NCBI RefSeq assembly: GCF_021134715.1
Contig: NC_060024.1
Location: 4,898,001-4,962,000, forward strand
Origin: Daphnia pulex
Taxonomy: Eukaryota > Arthropoda > Branchiopoda > Diplostraca > Daphniidae
Reading direction: 5' to 3'
DNA length: 64,000 nucleotides
A model generated the notes under the pieces. That model saw nothing but the letters and a program-made list of their open reading frames with translations. It was not told the origin of the DNA and made no database searches. Positions 44,382 through 55,131 of this stretch are shown here, in pieces. How positions within the stretch are numbered: position 1 is the first letter of the stretch; the number at the start of each line of letters is the position of its first letter. Position numbers and translations under genes: made by a program.

Positions 44382-46163
44382 AACTCAAAACTGCCCAAAA
44401 AAATAAAGAATTCGTTATTTAATTAATAGCAGATGTAATCGCAATATACGCCAAGTTATCGACTAGTTACCAAATTTTAATGTCGGCTTCTGTCGTCTCA
44501 ACAAGAGTGAAAGTCAACGGGGTCACTTCCTGGTTCCTGCCATAGCCGAAAGTCTTTGGCGATTTCTCGATCCACAACGGATTTTTCCAAATCCGGAGTG
44601 TATCGGTAAATGTTACAAGTCAAATCAGTTTTATTATTCCAATGGTTTCCTTCTAAAACGTGAAATAAGTCACCCCAAATAACAATCAAGTGCAAGAAGA
44701 GAGCACAGAAAAATCATTACGAACCTTTACTATTTAAGTTGAGAGAGAAAGAACCTCGTGTGATTCGATGCGGCTGCGGAAGTCCGCAACGAGGCTTCCT
44801 CATCAATTTCAATGTTTCCTTGACCACAATACCTGAAAACAATTTTTTTTTAAATATAGCCTTTGTTAAGGATAATAGCCTACAGTATTAATTGCATCAT
44901 GTGATTTTGTATGTAAATCATCCCACCTGTTGGATTTAAGCCAGCACAGGATTGGAAATCACTTAAGGCATTTCGCATAGTATTATCGGAAACGGACGAA
45001 GTGGATGAATTCTTTCATTTCGGTTCCAGGAAGCCGAAACTCGCCAGATAATTCTAGACAAAAATTAAAGTGAAAAAAAAATATTTAGTCGTCATGGTGA
45101 CAGCTTTTTTACACGACGATTACCCGGGCTTCGTATTCGGGAGAGACCGGAGAAGCGTCGTGCTGGTTTACCGCGACACTCAATAGCATTAAAATTAACA
45201 ACATATTTTGCCAATTTTAGACGACTGTTAATAAGGGCAGGTCTGAAGAGTCGAAGAATTGGTCAGAACGAAAATTGTTACCAGCGGATCTACTTATTTA
45301 GCAAGGCGAATAACGATCTGTGATGCACCACAGTGCCACTCCCACTTTGGGTAATTCCAAGCCTTGCCTTTCCCTCCGGGTATACAGCATTCATCAAGGT
45401 GCAGGTGGTCAAAGAATACAAGTCCGTTTGCAATGCGACGTAGAAATTCTTCCGTTTATGGCCGGCTAAGTTTTTTCAAAATAGCATTCGACATTACGAA
45501 GGCAAGTGATAAAAATCACCAATCGTTCCTTGATCGTGAAGTCACTTTTCATGGTCAACCCCATTCCCCCAAACAAATTTTTGTTTTTTTAATCATCCGT
45601 ATGCAAAACCGTGCCTTCCATTTTGGCTAACAGGTCTCACATCTCTGTTACACCGACAGTCTTGAGGAGATATATTAAAAACTGATTTATTTTTTGTAGT
45701 CATTCTAAAAATAACCGAAACATTATTGGTTTATTTGTTGATAGTTGCTCCGCTAGCGCTATAGCGCTTTATTCCTTTCCCTTTGTTCATCCTCCGTCTT
45801 TATTTTGTTTTAAAACAAAAATGTTGTCGATTCAGGGTTTCGCCATCTCTCAAGCCGGTCTATTACAGCAGTAGCCCTCGAGTAGGCCTACTACGGCGTA
45901 CAAGAGCGTCCCACGTCTTACGATGACAATTGATCTATAACTTGCCCTGAATTGTTTATCTCAAGTTGTTTTCTTCTTCTGCGTTAGTGAGTGTTATTAG
46001 GTTAGTTTGTTGGTTTTTGTTAGTGGTTTTAAGTTAGTCATTAGTTGAGTTAAGTTAGTACATTCAGGGTTATTTTATATACAGACAGACAGTGGACATG
46101 GGAAACAGAGGGAGAGAGTATACAGTATACAGGCATGAACGATGAGAGGGATTTGAAAGGCAT

Positions 46164-46240
46164 TTAACCGAGAGCAGGTATCGAACCCGGTACCTTTCGT
46201 ATCAACATAAGGTGCCATAACCACTATATCATGGTCGCAC
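46164..46240 (-). other. tRNA-like sequence (pol III A and B boxes)
   Basis: Minus strand: GTGCGACCATGATATAGTGG begins it, TATAGTGGTTATGG gives an A-box-like region and GGTTCGATACC an excellent B box within a T-arm-like stem. Acceptor-stem pairing is poor, so this is likely a tRNA-derived SINE head or tRNA pseudogene rather than a working tRNA. Confidence 0.5.
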
Positions 46241-46335
46241 ATCCGGGTAGAACTATTTCCGGGTGTAGAATTGTATAGATCATATCCTCACCAGCGATTG
46301 GCTAAGTTTTTTACCAATATTTTATGTGACTGTTG

Positions 46336-46408
46336 ATATCGTATAGTAGCCTAGTGGTATGGACCTCGACTGCCATGCTAGAGTTCCGGGTTCTAATTCC
46401 GGAGAAAG
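46336..46408 (+). other. tRNA-like sequence (degenerate)
   Basis: TAGCCTAGTGGTATGG serves as an A-box-like region, followed about 35 nt later by TTCCGGGTTCTAATTCCGGA, a good T-arm stem and B-box-like loop. Another, more degraded version follows at about 47222-47290. These probably mark tRNA-derived SINE copies. Confidence 0.45.
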
Positions 46409-47510
46409 CTTAAATTAGATAAGACTTGTCCTAGTCTGACACGTACTATTCAAGTTGAAATTTTACCTCAAAATTTGAATTATTTCTAGTAGTAGGAAAA
46501 TAACGGTTGTTGAGTTTAGAGATCCAGTGCCCTCAATCGTCCATCCATTTCGGCTAAAAGTTCCTTCTTCCTCGCTTCTTCTCGTCTGTTTTACCGCCAA
46601 TTTGGAAGCTTGTGATATATTTTCAATTTTATTGAATTGGCGTAGCCCACTAAAACTTTCAAATACGTTATCGGTTTATTCGTATTTGATGTGCATTACT
46701 CCGCTAGCACGCTTCCAAAAACAGTTGTCCATTTCATTCAGGGTTCGTGATATATCTCTGATGCCGGTCTATTAAGCCAACGCTCGAGTACAACGGCGTA
46801 CAAGATTGTCCCACGTCTTATGACGACAATCGATCTGGCTTGCCTGAACGGTTTACCTCATGTTTGTTTTGAATTATTATATGCGACAGCGTATGTGTGA
46901 GTATAGGCACTAGAATTAGTTTTTTGGTTAGTTGCGTTAAGTTAGAAAATGTTTGTGTTAATTATATCGTATAGTGAGTTGAGTTAAGTGAGTACGCATG
47001 GTTATTTTACACAGACAGACAGCTGACATGGGAAGCCGTGGGAGACAGTACAGACCAGGTATACAGACATCGACGACGAGCTGAAAGGCATTTAACCCGG
47101 AGGACGGATTATTAAACCTCATAACTATTTCCGGAAGTCGATTAGCCTATATACCTCAACAGCAATTGTCTGAGGGTATTTTACTTGAATGTTTTAATTA
47201 AGACTTTTAATAAAGTAATATATACTTATATAGCCTAGTGTCAAAACCTTTAACTGGCTTGCATGCTGTCCTGCGTTTGAGTCCAGTAAACGTTAAATTC
47301 GGAAATGATTTCTTTGTAATAAGGTTGTTTTCTTTTTTTTTTTTTTCGTAAAAATGTTATCATTTTCATAAATAAAATTATTCGGTTATTATTTTTAGAA
47401 CTTTGAACATGTTTATTCGCATTACCTGAAGGGTTAGTGGAATTTTGTAAACGAAATTAGAATCGATAACGAAAATAATAATTATATGTCTGCGCATACG
47501 AAATAGCACA

Positions 47511-48356
47511 CACTGTTAAAAAACTTAACAACTATTTCGGGGTTAAACGCCCTAAATTCTCGCTAGACCAGATCTGGGGTTCCCAAACCCGAAAAATTTG
47601 TATCGTATCGCAATACGAAAAGTTCGGGGTTGTATAGAAGACAAATAAAAGATGTGACTTGGGCCAGAATCGAACCTTCAACCTTTGACTTGCTAGCTCA
47701 GCTCGCTAACCACTTGACCAATTGACTTATTAACATGTTATATATTTATGAATTAGATTTGATTTCCTGTACGTAAGGACTTAAAAAGTTTTATAGTCTT
47801 TGTTAGTATAGAAAATAAGAGTTAGAGGGTAGCGGGCGTGTTTGTCGAAAATACTAGTACTTAGACTTAATATTATACGATAGAATACTTACGTTTTCAG
47901 AAATCGATATAATTTTTAAGGAAAGGGATGCATGCTTGAAAATATTTCAAGTTGGAAAATTGATCTACTTGACAAGTAGTTTGCAAATACTTTGATTAAT
48001 ATAAAAATGAATAAACTATAAAAATTTTAAATGTACTTGAAATAATTCTATCGCTGCTGCATAGTTTATAGAAAAGCTGAACTTGTCATTATGTCTCTGC
48101 CGGTTGCCGACGGGATTACTTTGCTAATCATGACTAAAATCTATGTCCCAAGTATGCTTATATATTATGCACTCCCTAAATGTCTGGCCATGCCCAAAAA
48201 TTTGGGGGTAGTTTTCCCCAAATATTTGTAGTTAAATTTGAAAAAATGAAAGTGGTACGTAAAACCCCAGAATTTTCGAAAAAAGTCAAAATTTCGTGCA
48301 TTTACAAATTTTTGGTGGTTGGCAACCCCCAAAAATTGGTACCCTTTTTAACAGTG
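47511..48356. mobile_element. TIR element copy 2 (846 bp)
   Basis: Same termini and interior as copy 1, including the tRNA-like segment (47656-47731, minus). The flanks (47492-47508 and 48365-48400) align to an uninterrupted sequence at 56212-56265, which acts as a related empty site. The junctions show AGCA on both sides at most; no longer duplication is visible. Confidence 0.92.
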
Positions 48357-48830
48357 CAGCATTGGTAGGTGGGGTCACTAACGCACTGTGGCTGAATTAT
48401 TAAAAGTGTTAGTTTCGCATTCGCAAAAAATGTCGCATTGCTTCAAATTTTTCACTTGATGGATCTGGTCGGTAAAAAACAAAACAATATGAGACATTAT
48501 TTTCCAACTCTTTGCCAGAGCCACTCGGTCGGTTTAATGAAAAGGAAAACAATCGTAATAAACGTTCTAACTGATGTCTAAAATCTCAAAGTGATTGACC
48601 TTCTCTTCTGACGAATTAAACTGAAAACAAAAGTATATAATAAATAATCGATAAGTCGGCGTGATGGAAAAGAAAATCGGAAATACAAGGGGATTATACT
48701 CAAATGTCTTTGTATTTTCCAACAATTTTCCAAACAGTTGAAGATAAAGGGAAAATTATTTCAATCAATTTATAGATCTAGGTCATTGCATTAGATGAAA
48801 TGATCAATAGGAAAAACAGATTTGAGTGTA

Positions 48831-49922
48831 TTAAACTTGTGGAAGATGTATCGTCTCCATGATATCTCGGATAAGGGTCCAAACCGGATCATCGGCCCAC
48901 TCTTTATACTCTTTCCATTCGTCGGTCGCCATGACTTTACCTGGGAAACGACGAAAGTAAAGGATGGCACTTTTCTTCAATCTTTCCTCTGGATTGATGT
49001 GGTCGGTGCCCGTAAGATGACGAAAACAAGCGTCAGCAGACATGTTATGAATCTCGTGATTTTCGCACGAGATTTTCAGTTTTTCCAGTGAGTACTCGTT
49101 GGCAGCTTCGAGGAGTAAATCGGCCATGCTTTCCATCTTGTCCAAGGGCACCAAACCGGTGTAGATGAAGCGTAGAACTTCCTCGAACACGTCAGGTTCA
49201 TAGAAAATTTCCACAATTTCCACCTTATTTGACGACTGTTTTTTCGTCGGATATTCAAACATGGCCGCAAACACTTCGCTTCTTGCGGCCAAAATGTTCT
49301 TGTGCGCTTTAAATTCCTGGCCGAAGACTTTGAATGTGACGTCACTAAACGTTTCGTTGTTAAATAAATTTCCGATATTAGCTGAGAATTGATCGCTGCA
49401 TTCGATCTGGTGGCCTCGACAATCTTCGTTTGTATCTGACACGTTTTCTTTCCCAACTGCATATTCAACTTCACAATGAATGGTAAGACTGCCGTCTGGC
49501 AGCAAAGAATCCACGGCTAATTGTTTGTCAACCGTAAAAATGATGAGAGATGGCTGGGAATTTTTCTGCAAGATGACTTCCTGTGCTGATATCTTTTCAC
49601 TTCTTTGATTGAAAATGGCTGTCGTAAATCGATACATTTTGTTGGGGTAAGTGCGTGATGAGAAAGCGACTGAAAAATCTGATGGTCGTTCAGTTGGTCC
49701 AGCGACTAATTTCAGATTCCACAAATAATCAGGGGAATCTTTGAGTGAAAATTGAATCGATTCAAAATCACAATCCGTATTTTGAAAGACAAAATGTTGA
49801 ATATTCCACTCAAAACGGACTTTTTCGATAGTACATTTGGAAATTCACCAAGAATCCTCTAGCGGTCGGTATGGTGTTGGCCTTGGGTCTCGTTTTCTTT
49901 TCTTAGCAAAGTTTTGGTCCAT
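48831..49922 (-). CDS. MATH-BTB protein with an in-frame TGA at codon 26
   Basis: From the ATG at 49922 the frame encodes MDQNFAKKRKRDPRP, then a MATH domain (about residues 25-165) and a BTB domain (about 185-290; NLFNNETFSDVTFKVFGQEF, EVFAAMFEYP, LRFIYTGLVP), then a BACK-like helix region to residue 363. MATH-BTB proteins of the SPOP type bind substrates through MATH and cullin-3 through BTB. Codon 26 (49845-49847) is TGA; the neighbouring paralogue reads AENWCISKCDVEKV here, so TGA stands in place of a conserved Cys. Otherwise the frame is intact. A 5' leader intron (about 49934-50020) precedes the ATG. It is probably a young pseudogene, or translated from an internal start that loses part of MATH. 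Confidence 0.85.
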
Positions 49923-50394
49923 TTTTCTGAGGAACAAACAAAACGTAACGAAGAAAGCATGTGTTATTTATTAAGCAAGATAATCAGATATTTCGATACG
50001 AAAAACGAAAGCGAACTTACAATGATGAATTCACGAGAAATGTTCGACGAACGACGATGACAAAAGCCCGAAACGTTAATATGCTTATGCTGAATTGCAA
50101 CTTTAAACAGTGAGGACTTTGATTCTTTGTCTATTTGAAAAAAGTCAGCCCCCTGGGGAGAGAATCTCGAAATAAAACCCTGCAGCGAACGAAAACAATT
50201 TTCTATAACAAATATAATAATAAAACCCCAAGATTACAGAAAATAAATTTGAACATTAAAAAATAAATAAAAATTTTTTTTTAGTAAATTTTTTCAATGA
50301 TTATTATGAGTTGAATAATGGTTAAATTCTGTGAGTCGTTGTTGCCATAATGCCATATTGCCATCTGCGAACGACCCTGCTGATACCCTCTAGG

Positions 50395-50400
50395 TATAAA
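50395..50400 (+). promoter_or_regulatory. TATA box upstream of the intact MATH-BTB gene
   Basis: TATAAA lies about 250 nt before the donor (after 50645) of a 5' leader intron (50646-50715, 70 nt). The 49923-50787 interval lies between two divergent MATH-BTB genes and must hold both promoters. Confidence 0.4.
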
Positions 50401-50787
50401 GAATCGTTGGCCCAAACTTGTTCTTTTTGTCATTTGCTTTCGTATCAAATTTAACCAGAAAAATAGCTGTTATTTTCAAACCGCTGTTTCAAATTGTCTG
50501 ATAAAGTTTTGTATGCAAAGTCGAAGTGATTAAGCACATCAGTAGCACACAGACGATCAAAGACATTTATTGCCTCGTAATTTCTCCGACATTGCAAACG
50601 CATCTTCAAATCACAGACAGCACAACGAGGTGCTCAAATAAAACAGTAAGTTGTGCATCAAGTAAATATTTATGCTTTTTGGAATTAATAATCACACTTA
50701 TTGGTTGTCAATTCAGGTCGGACTCACATTTTTGTTGCTTGGGCCTATCCTACCAATATCTCCCAAATACCAGTTAATTTTTAAAAT

Positions 50788-51855
50788 ATGGAATTGAAAG
50801 TTGCTCAAGTGAATAATGTGTTTAACATTCAAGTGCCATTTTTAACTACTCTGAGGTCACCAAAATCAGAGTCATACCATTCATATCTGTGGTCACCTCC
50901 ATTTTCAGCGAAAGAAACTCCAAATTATCTATGGAAACTGCAACTGATTGACAAGGTTACCACGTTAGGAATTTATGTGGTCCACATTAATACAGAGGGA
51001 GAATGCATAAATATTGTCAACCCAGTTTTAGTGAAGCTATCAATTGCAAACCAAAAAGGAGAGAAGATTCACCAGCAAGTAATGTCATCAAAGCCAGGTG
51101 TGTATGAGGTTCCATTCAAATTAACCAAAGAAGAAATCCTGAACTCTGACTGCCAACAAGCGAATGGGAGCCTCACTTTTCACTGTGAGATTCTATCTTA
51201 CTTCAATGAAGAATCTACTGTAATGGACGAGGCTGAAACTGCACACCCCCTACCAGTTATTTGCAGTGGTCAATTGATTGATCAACTAGAAGAACTATTC
51301 GACGGCATGCTGTTCAGCGACTTCACTTTCAACGTCCGTGGTCGCGAATTTCAAGCTCACAAATGTATTTTGGCGACAAGAAGTGAAGTCTTTGCCGCCA
51401 TGTTCCAGCATCCGACTAAAGAAAATCTGTCGAGTCTCGTCGTCATTGAAGATACTGAGCCAGACGTGTTCTACGAACTTCTTCGTTTTATTTACACCGG
51501 ACGTGTGCCTTTGGACAAGATGAACAAATTGGCCTCTGGACTGTTGGTCGCTGCTGACAAATATCTACTGGATCAACTGAAAGCCGAGTGCGAAAAACAT
51601 TTGCATTGCCACATGTCAGTTGACAATTGTTTCGAGTTGCTGTTGATCGACCAACAATATCCAGCCGATCGGTTCCGGGAGGAAGCCATCAAATTCTTCC
51701 GGCGTCACCCAGTCGAAGTCATGGCGTCCGACGGATGGAAAAAGATGAAAGAAGAGAACCCGCGTTTGTTGTGCGACATTCAAGAAAGTTACATTCAACA
51801 TTTGTCCAAGGCTCACTCCCTTGCTCTCTGTTATGTCCAAAATTCATGGAAATGA
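50788..51855 (+). CDS. MATH-BTB protein, intact (355 aa)
   Basis: Single coding exon after a 70-nt leader intron. The N-terminal about 150 residues correspond to a diverged MATH domain (YLWKLQLIDKV, LTFHCEI). The BTB domain runs from about residue 168 to 275 (LFDGMLFSDFTFNVRGREFQ, AHKCILATRSEVFAAMFQHP, LRFIYTGRVPLDKM). A BACK-like tail follows (VDNCFELLLIDQQY, EVMASDGWKKMKEE). The layout matches SPOP/MEL-26-like cullin-3 adaptors, which recruit substrates for ubiquitylation; the exact substrate is unknown. It is the only copy of the three here with an uninterrupted frame. It is divergent from the gene at 49922, sharing an intergenic region of about 0.87 kb. Confidence 0.93.
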   Translation: MELKVAQVNNVFNIQVPFLTTLRSPKSESYHSYLWSPPFSAKETPNYLWKLQLIDKVTTLGIYVVHINTEGECINIVNPVLVKLSIANQKGEKIHQQVMSSKPGVYEVPFKLTKEEILNSDCQQANGSLTFHCEILSYFNEESTVMDEAETAHPLPVICSGQLIDQLEELFDGMLFSDFTFNVRGREFQAHKCILATRSEVFAAMFQHPTKENLSSLVVIEDTEPDVFYELLRFIYTGRVPLDKMNKLASGLLVAADKYLLDQLKAECEKHLHCHMSVDNCFELLLIDQQYPADRFREEAIKFFRRHPVEVMASDGWKKMKEENPRLLCDIQESYIQHLSKAHSLALCYVQNSWK

Positions 51856-53013
51856 AAGTATTCAGAATTTTCTTAACTATGCTATGATTACCTTCTGTAA
51901 TTTTTTTAAATTGAAAATAACCTTTGAATCTTTTGAGAATCTGCTCTACTGTGTGTAGAATCTTAGAATGGAGAAAATTTGTTGATTCAGAATTGCAAAT
52001 ACAGAATCGATTGCGTTGTACATTTGATTCCAACTAACACATTTTTACATGTTACAGTAGATTTAAACCAAATTCAAAATACGTTAGTCTTAGATATGCT
52101 GTAGACTTGTTTTTTAGATTGTGAGCTGTGGCCAAAAGCTTTTTATTCCATCAGCTGGAGGAAACGACAAGATATATGAACGAAATTCCGGAAGCTGGAT
52201 TAGATTTTAAGATATTGCTGGAGCACGTTCAGGAGATTATACTACTGATTTTGTTGCTGCTGTTGCCCTATTTCCTAACAATTCCCTCTTGTTGATTCGT
52301 TTTCTCTGTGTCCATCTCTCTTATACAGGCATTAGCTCTTGTGCGGATTCGATTCCGGACCAGCAGTATTTTCAAAATAATACCTTTTTTGAACCCCCCA
52401 ATTATCAGCTTTATTGGCTGTTTAGTGTGTCCATTCTTTCATCGTTTGCCAACAACAAGGCGGGATGTGTCGGTATTAGGTGTGCTGGGCAGATTGACGA
52501 AGCCTTTTCCTCCCATATCGTTGCCAAATCGTCGTCTGCTGTGTGAAACGGTAAGAATATGACTTACCATTACCACAGATTGATTAGCTCTGGAGAGGAG
52601 GACTTTCAGCTTGGAGCAAATAACTTAACTCGAGAAAATGATCAACAATCACGTGAATAACACAGGTACTTAAACGCAACAAATGATTCCGCACTGTTTT
52701 CAATTGACCTTAAAATCTGCTTAACATCGCTTTCTTTCTCAATAAAGTCATGAAACGAAGAAGATTTATGTGAAATAACAGCGAAATAATCGGGAAATAA
52801 TAATTGAACTACTTAAAAGTTGAGAATGGAATTATTTTTATTTCAGAATATACTCTACAAATCAGTGTCACACCTGACCGAGGGTATTCAAAAAAGAATT
52901 TCTGTGTTAAGGCATCAATACCATTAAATCAGGACTGGAACAAGCCGAAAAAAAAAATGATTTTCTTTGTTTACGATTATATAAACCAAAATGGCAGTGT
53001 CCATATAATCTCG
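51856..53013. other. No gene recognised
   Basis: Contains the 3' ends of the convergent MATH-BTB genes. A frame at 52308-52562 following a tatacag acceptor is hydrophobic and basic but matches nothing known. Confidence 0.4.
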
Positions 53014-54032
53014 TTACAACAAATTCCAAATAGAATGATTGGGATGTTCTTGTCTCGCCTTTTTCCATCCTTCGGTCGCCATCACTTCACGTGGATAACG
53101 CCGGAAGAAATCCACTGCCTTTGTCTTCAAATTATCCGCTGGGTGGATCTGGTCGCTGCTGAGCAGAAGCAATTCCATGCAATTCTCGGCCGACATTTGA
53201 CGAAGCAAATGAGACTCGCATTCGGATTTCAGTTGATCCAGCAAATATTTGTCGGCAGCCGCAAACAGTCTGGCAGCCATTGTTTCCATGGTGGTTGAAG
53301 TCAAGCGGCCGGTGTAAATGAAACGAAGGAGTTGGTAAAATACTTCAGGTTGAATGTCTTCAATCACAACTTGATTTGTGATATTTTCCTTGGTAGGGTG
53401 GTTGAACATGGCCCCAAATACTTTGCTGCTGGATACCAAAATACATTTGTGAGCTTGAAATTGGCGCCCATGGACGTTAAGAGTGACGTCGCTGAATTGT
53501 CTTCAAATAATCGTTCCTGCTGGGTAACCAATTGATTGGTGCAATTAATTGATGCTGACTGAGCGCAATGAGTAATGCCCTTATCCGATACCGATTCTTC
53601 CTTAGTTATATACTCAATCTCACAACCAACGGTTACACTGCCGTCCGATAACATGTACTGGTATTCCATCAGAAGTTTGTCAATCTTCATAAATTCATAA
53701 ATCCCATCAAATTTCTTCGGCACGATAACTTTCTGGAACCAAACCTTTCCTCCTTTTTCATTCAGAATTGTCATCTCCACTCGGTAGGATTGGTCTGTGT
53801 AATGACGGGACGGCTGGGACACACCAAGAGTGACGTGACCTTTTCTATTGTGGAGTGTCAAACACCAAATCACAGAGGGTCTTTTCTTCTCTTGAAATTG
53901 CACGGATAAATCATCTTGACCCTCGGAAGTTACGAGCAACCACTGTTGAATGTTCCACTCAAAATGAACTTTCTCGACGTCACATTTCGAAATGCACCAG
54001 TTCTCCGCTTTCGGTCGAAACACTGTGGACAT
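53014..54032 (-). pseudogene. MATH-BTB protein with single-base frameshift
   Basis: The ATG at 54032 starts MSTVFRPKAENWCISKCDVE and a complete MATH domain (VEKVHFEWNIQQW, SYRVEMTILNEKGG). Within the first strand of BTB at about 53494 one T is missing relative to the paralogues (LFEDN then a shifted frame). Reading one base over gives a full BTB and BACK-like region to 53014 (AHKCIL, SSKVFGAMFNHP, LRFIYTGRL, EVMATEGWKKARQEHP). One base is the only visible lesion, so a very recent loss or a sequencing error should be considered. Confidence 0.85.
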
Positions 54033-54239
54033 TCTTTCGTATAACGTAATGATGGAGAGATAAACGAGATAGCAATTAAATTAAGTGTGGCAAAATTAAG
54101 TAGGAATGGAATTGGACGTACGACAAACAACACCCTCTCCTGACTAAAGAACAAGGGCGACTGAAGAACCAAGGTCAAAAGCGAATAAGAATTTAAAAAA
54201 AAGGGGGTGGAAATCATCAAAAAAGAACGAAAGAATTAC

Positions 54240-55131
54240 GTTGCTAGCTGCTGTAGGCTATGTAGACAGACGTACGGAGGGGTGGGCTTTCAATGTCTGG
54301 CCTTGAGGAATATTACTTTTAGCGTCAGCGACTTCATTTATATAGATTAGGGAAAACGGAAAAGTAGTTAAACAATAAAAATAAATGGGTGACAAAAATT
54401 TAGTCTCAGCCACTTTAATAAATTTTATTCGATAAAAAGGAATCTTTAGTTTTAAAATCTTGGATCTACTGGACCCTATCGGCCGATTGGACAGCGCATC
54501 GGATTAATACATCCGGACTTTGGACATCGTCGAACTGAAGTGGATCCAATTACACAGTACGTATAACTCTTCTTTATATCTTAATCTCTATTATATCGAT
54601 TTTTTCCGGTCATTTTATTATTTCAATTCATTATTATTTCAACATTTATTATTTTATCGACATTTTTGAAGGCACTCGCTGGCTGTAGGCTAAACTTACG
54701 TATTTTCAGGACATTGAGCTATCAAGTTGAGCTGCTATATAGACTCCGTTGTTAATACCGTTATATGAAATGCTCCATCATCTCAAACACGCTGCTGATG
54801 TTTGCACACAAAATTAATCAATTAGGCAACAAAGAGGGTATTTTTATTTAATGAATTTTATTATGCTGCACATAAGTCATGACTCATGACACATTGAAAG
54901 AAAAAGAAAGAAAAAATGAAGCAAATTTTGCAAACTGAAACTCGTCCAGCCAGTCCTTCTTCAAATCCATGCTGACTCTAATCAGCCATCCAGCACCATG
55001 CCAATCAATTATCTTGTCCAACTTATCCCAATATCCAGTGAAACGTCCAAATACTCTTCTCCGTAAAGCAGCAAGACGGTAAAGGTTATCGCCGTAAAGG
55101 TGTTGATTACATTATACCGAAGACTAAAGGA
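54240..55131. other. Intergenic, 3' end of the basic-protein gene
   Basis: No coding region was recognised. On the minus strand a polyadenylation signal lies near 54845-54870 (AATAAAA within GCATAATAAAATTC), suiting the gene that ends at 55132. Confidence 0.5.

Larger units (their letters stand above)
42952..45204 (-). pseudogene. Matrix metalloproteinase (M10) pseudogene with transposon-split exon
   Basis: Seven exons can be traced with good splice sites: 45204-45124 (start and signal peptide MLLILMLLSVAVN), 45053-44927, 44832-44725, 44652-44471, 44390-43385 (split by the TIR element 43537-44381), 43267-43120 and 43026-42952. Family marks, in order: propeptide helix MRNALSDFQSCAGLNPTG; cysteine switch PRCGLP (44777-44794); catalytic start NIYRYTPDLEK; calcium/zinc segment [12 protein letters not shown] with HFDEAETW; and the end DFKLETDDINKIQ then EIYG. 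There is no hemopexin domain. Defects: TGA in exon 2, a 1-nt insertion in exon 4, the 845-bp insertion in exon 5, a frameshift in exon 6, and the zinc motif HExGHxxGxxH changed to YQFDHVLGLKD (43209-43241). MMPs are secreted zinc proteases that cleave extracellular matrix; this copy cannot be active. Confidence 0.88.
42455..45570. repeat. Dispersed repeat pair: 42455-42570 and 45455-45570
   Basis: Both copies carry GGCCGG-TA-G-TTT followed by ATCGTTC-GGATCGTGAAGT (approximately) and then CACGGTCAACCCCAT, in the same orientation. Function is unknown. They bracket the metalloproteinase pseudogene. Confidence 0.6.
45674..47100 (+). repeat. Dispersed repeat family, copies 45674-46160 and 46640-47100
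   Basis: Shared landmarks in order: CCGCTAGCGCTATAGCGC (or its decayed form), GCCGGTCTATTA, a CCCACGTCTTA block, GTTAAGTTAG, ACAGACAGACAG and GAAAGGCATTTAACC. The second copy is more diverged. A third, internally deleted copy is at 56440-56720. All are in the same orientation. No coding capacity was recognised. Confidence 0.75.
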
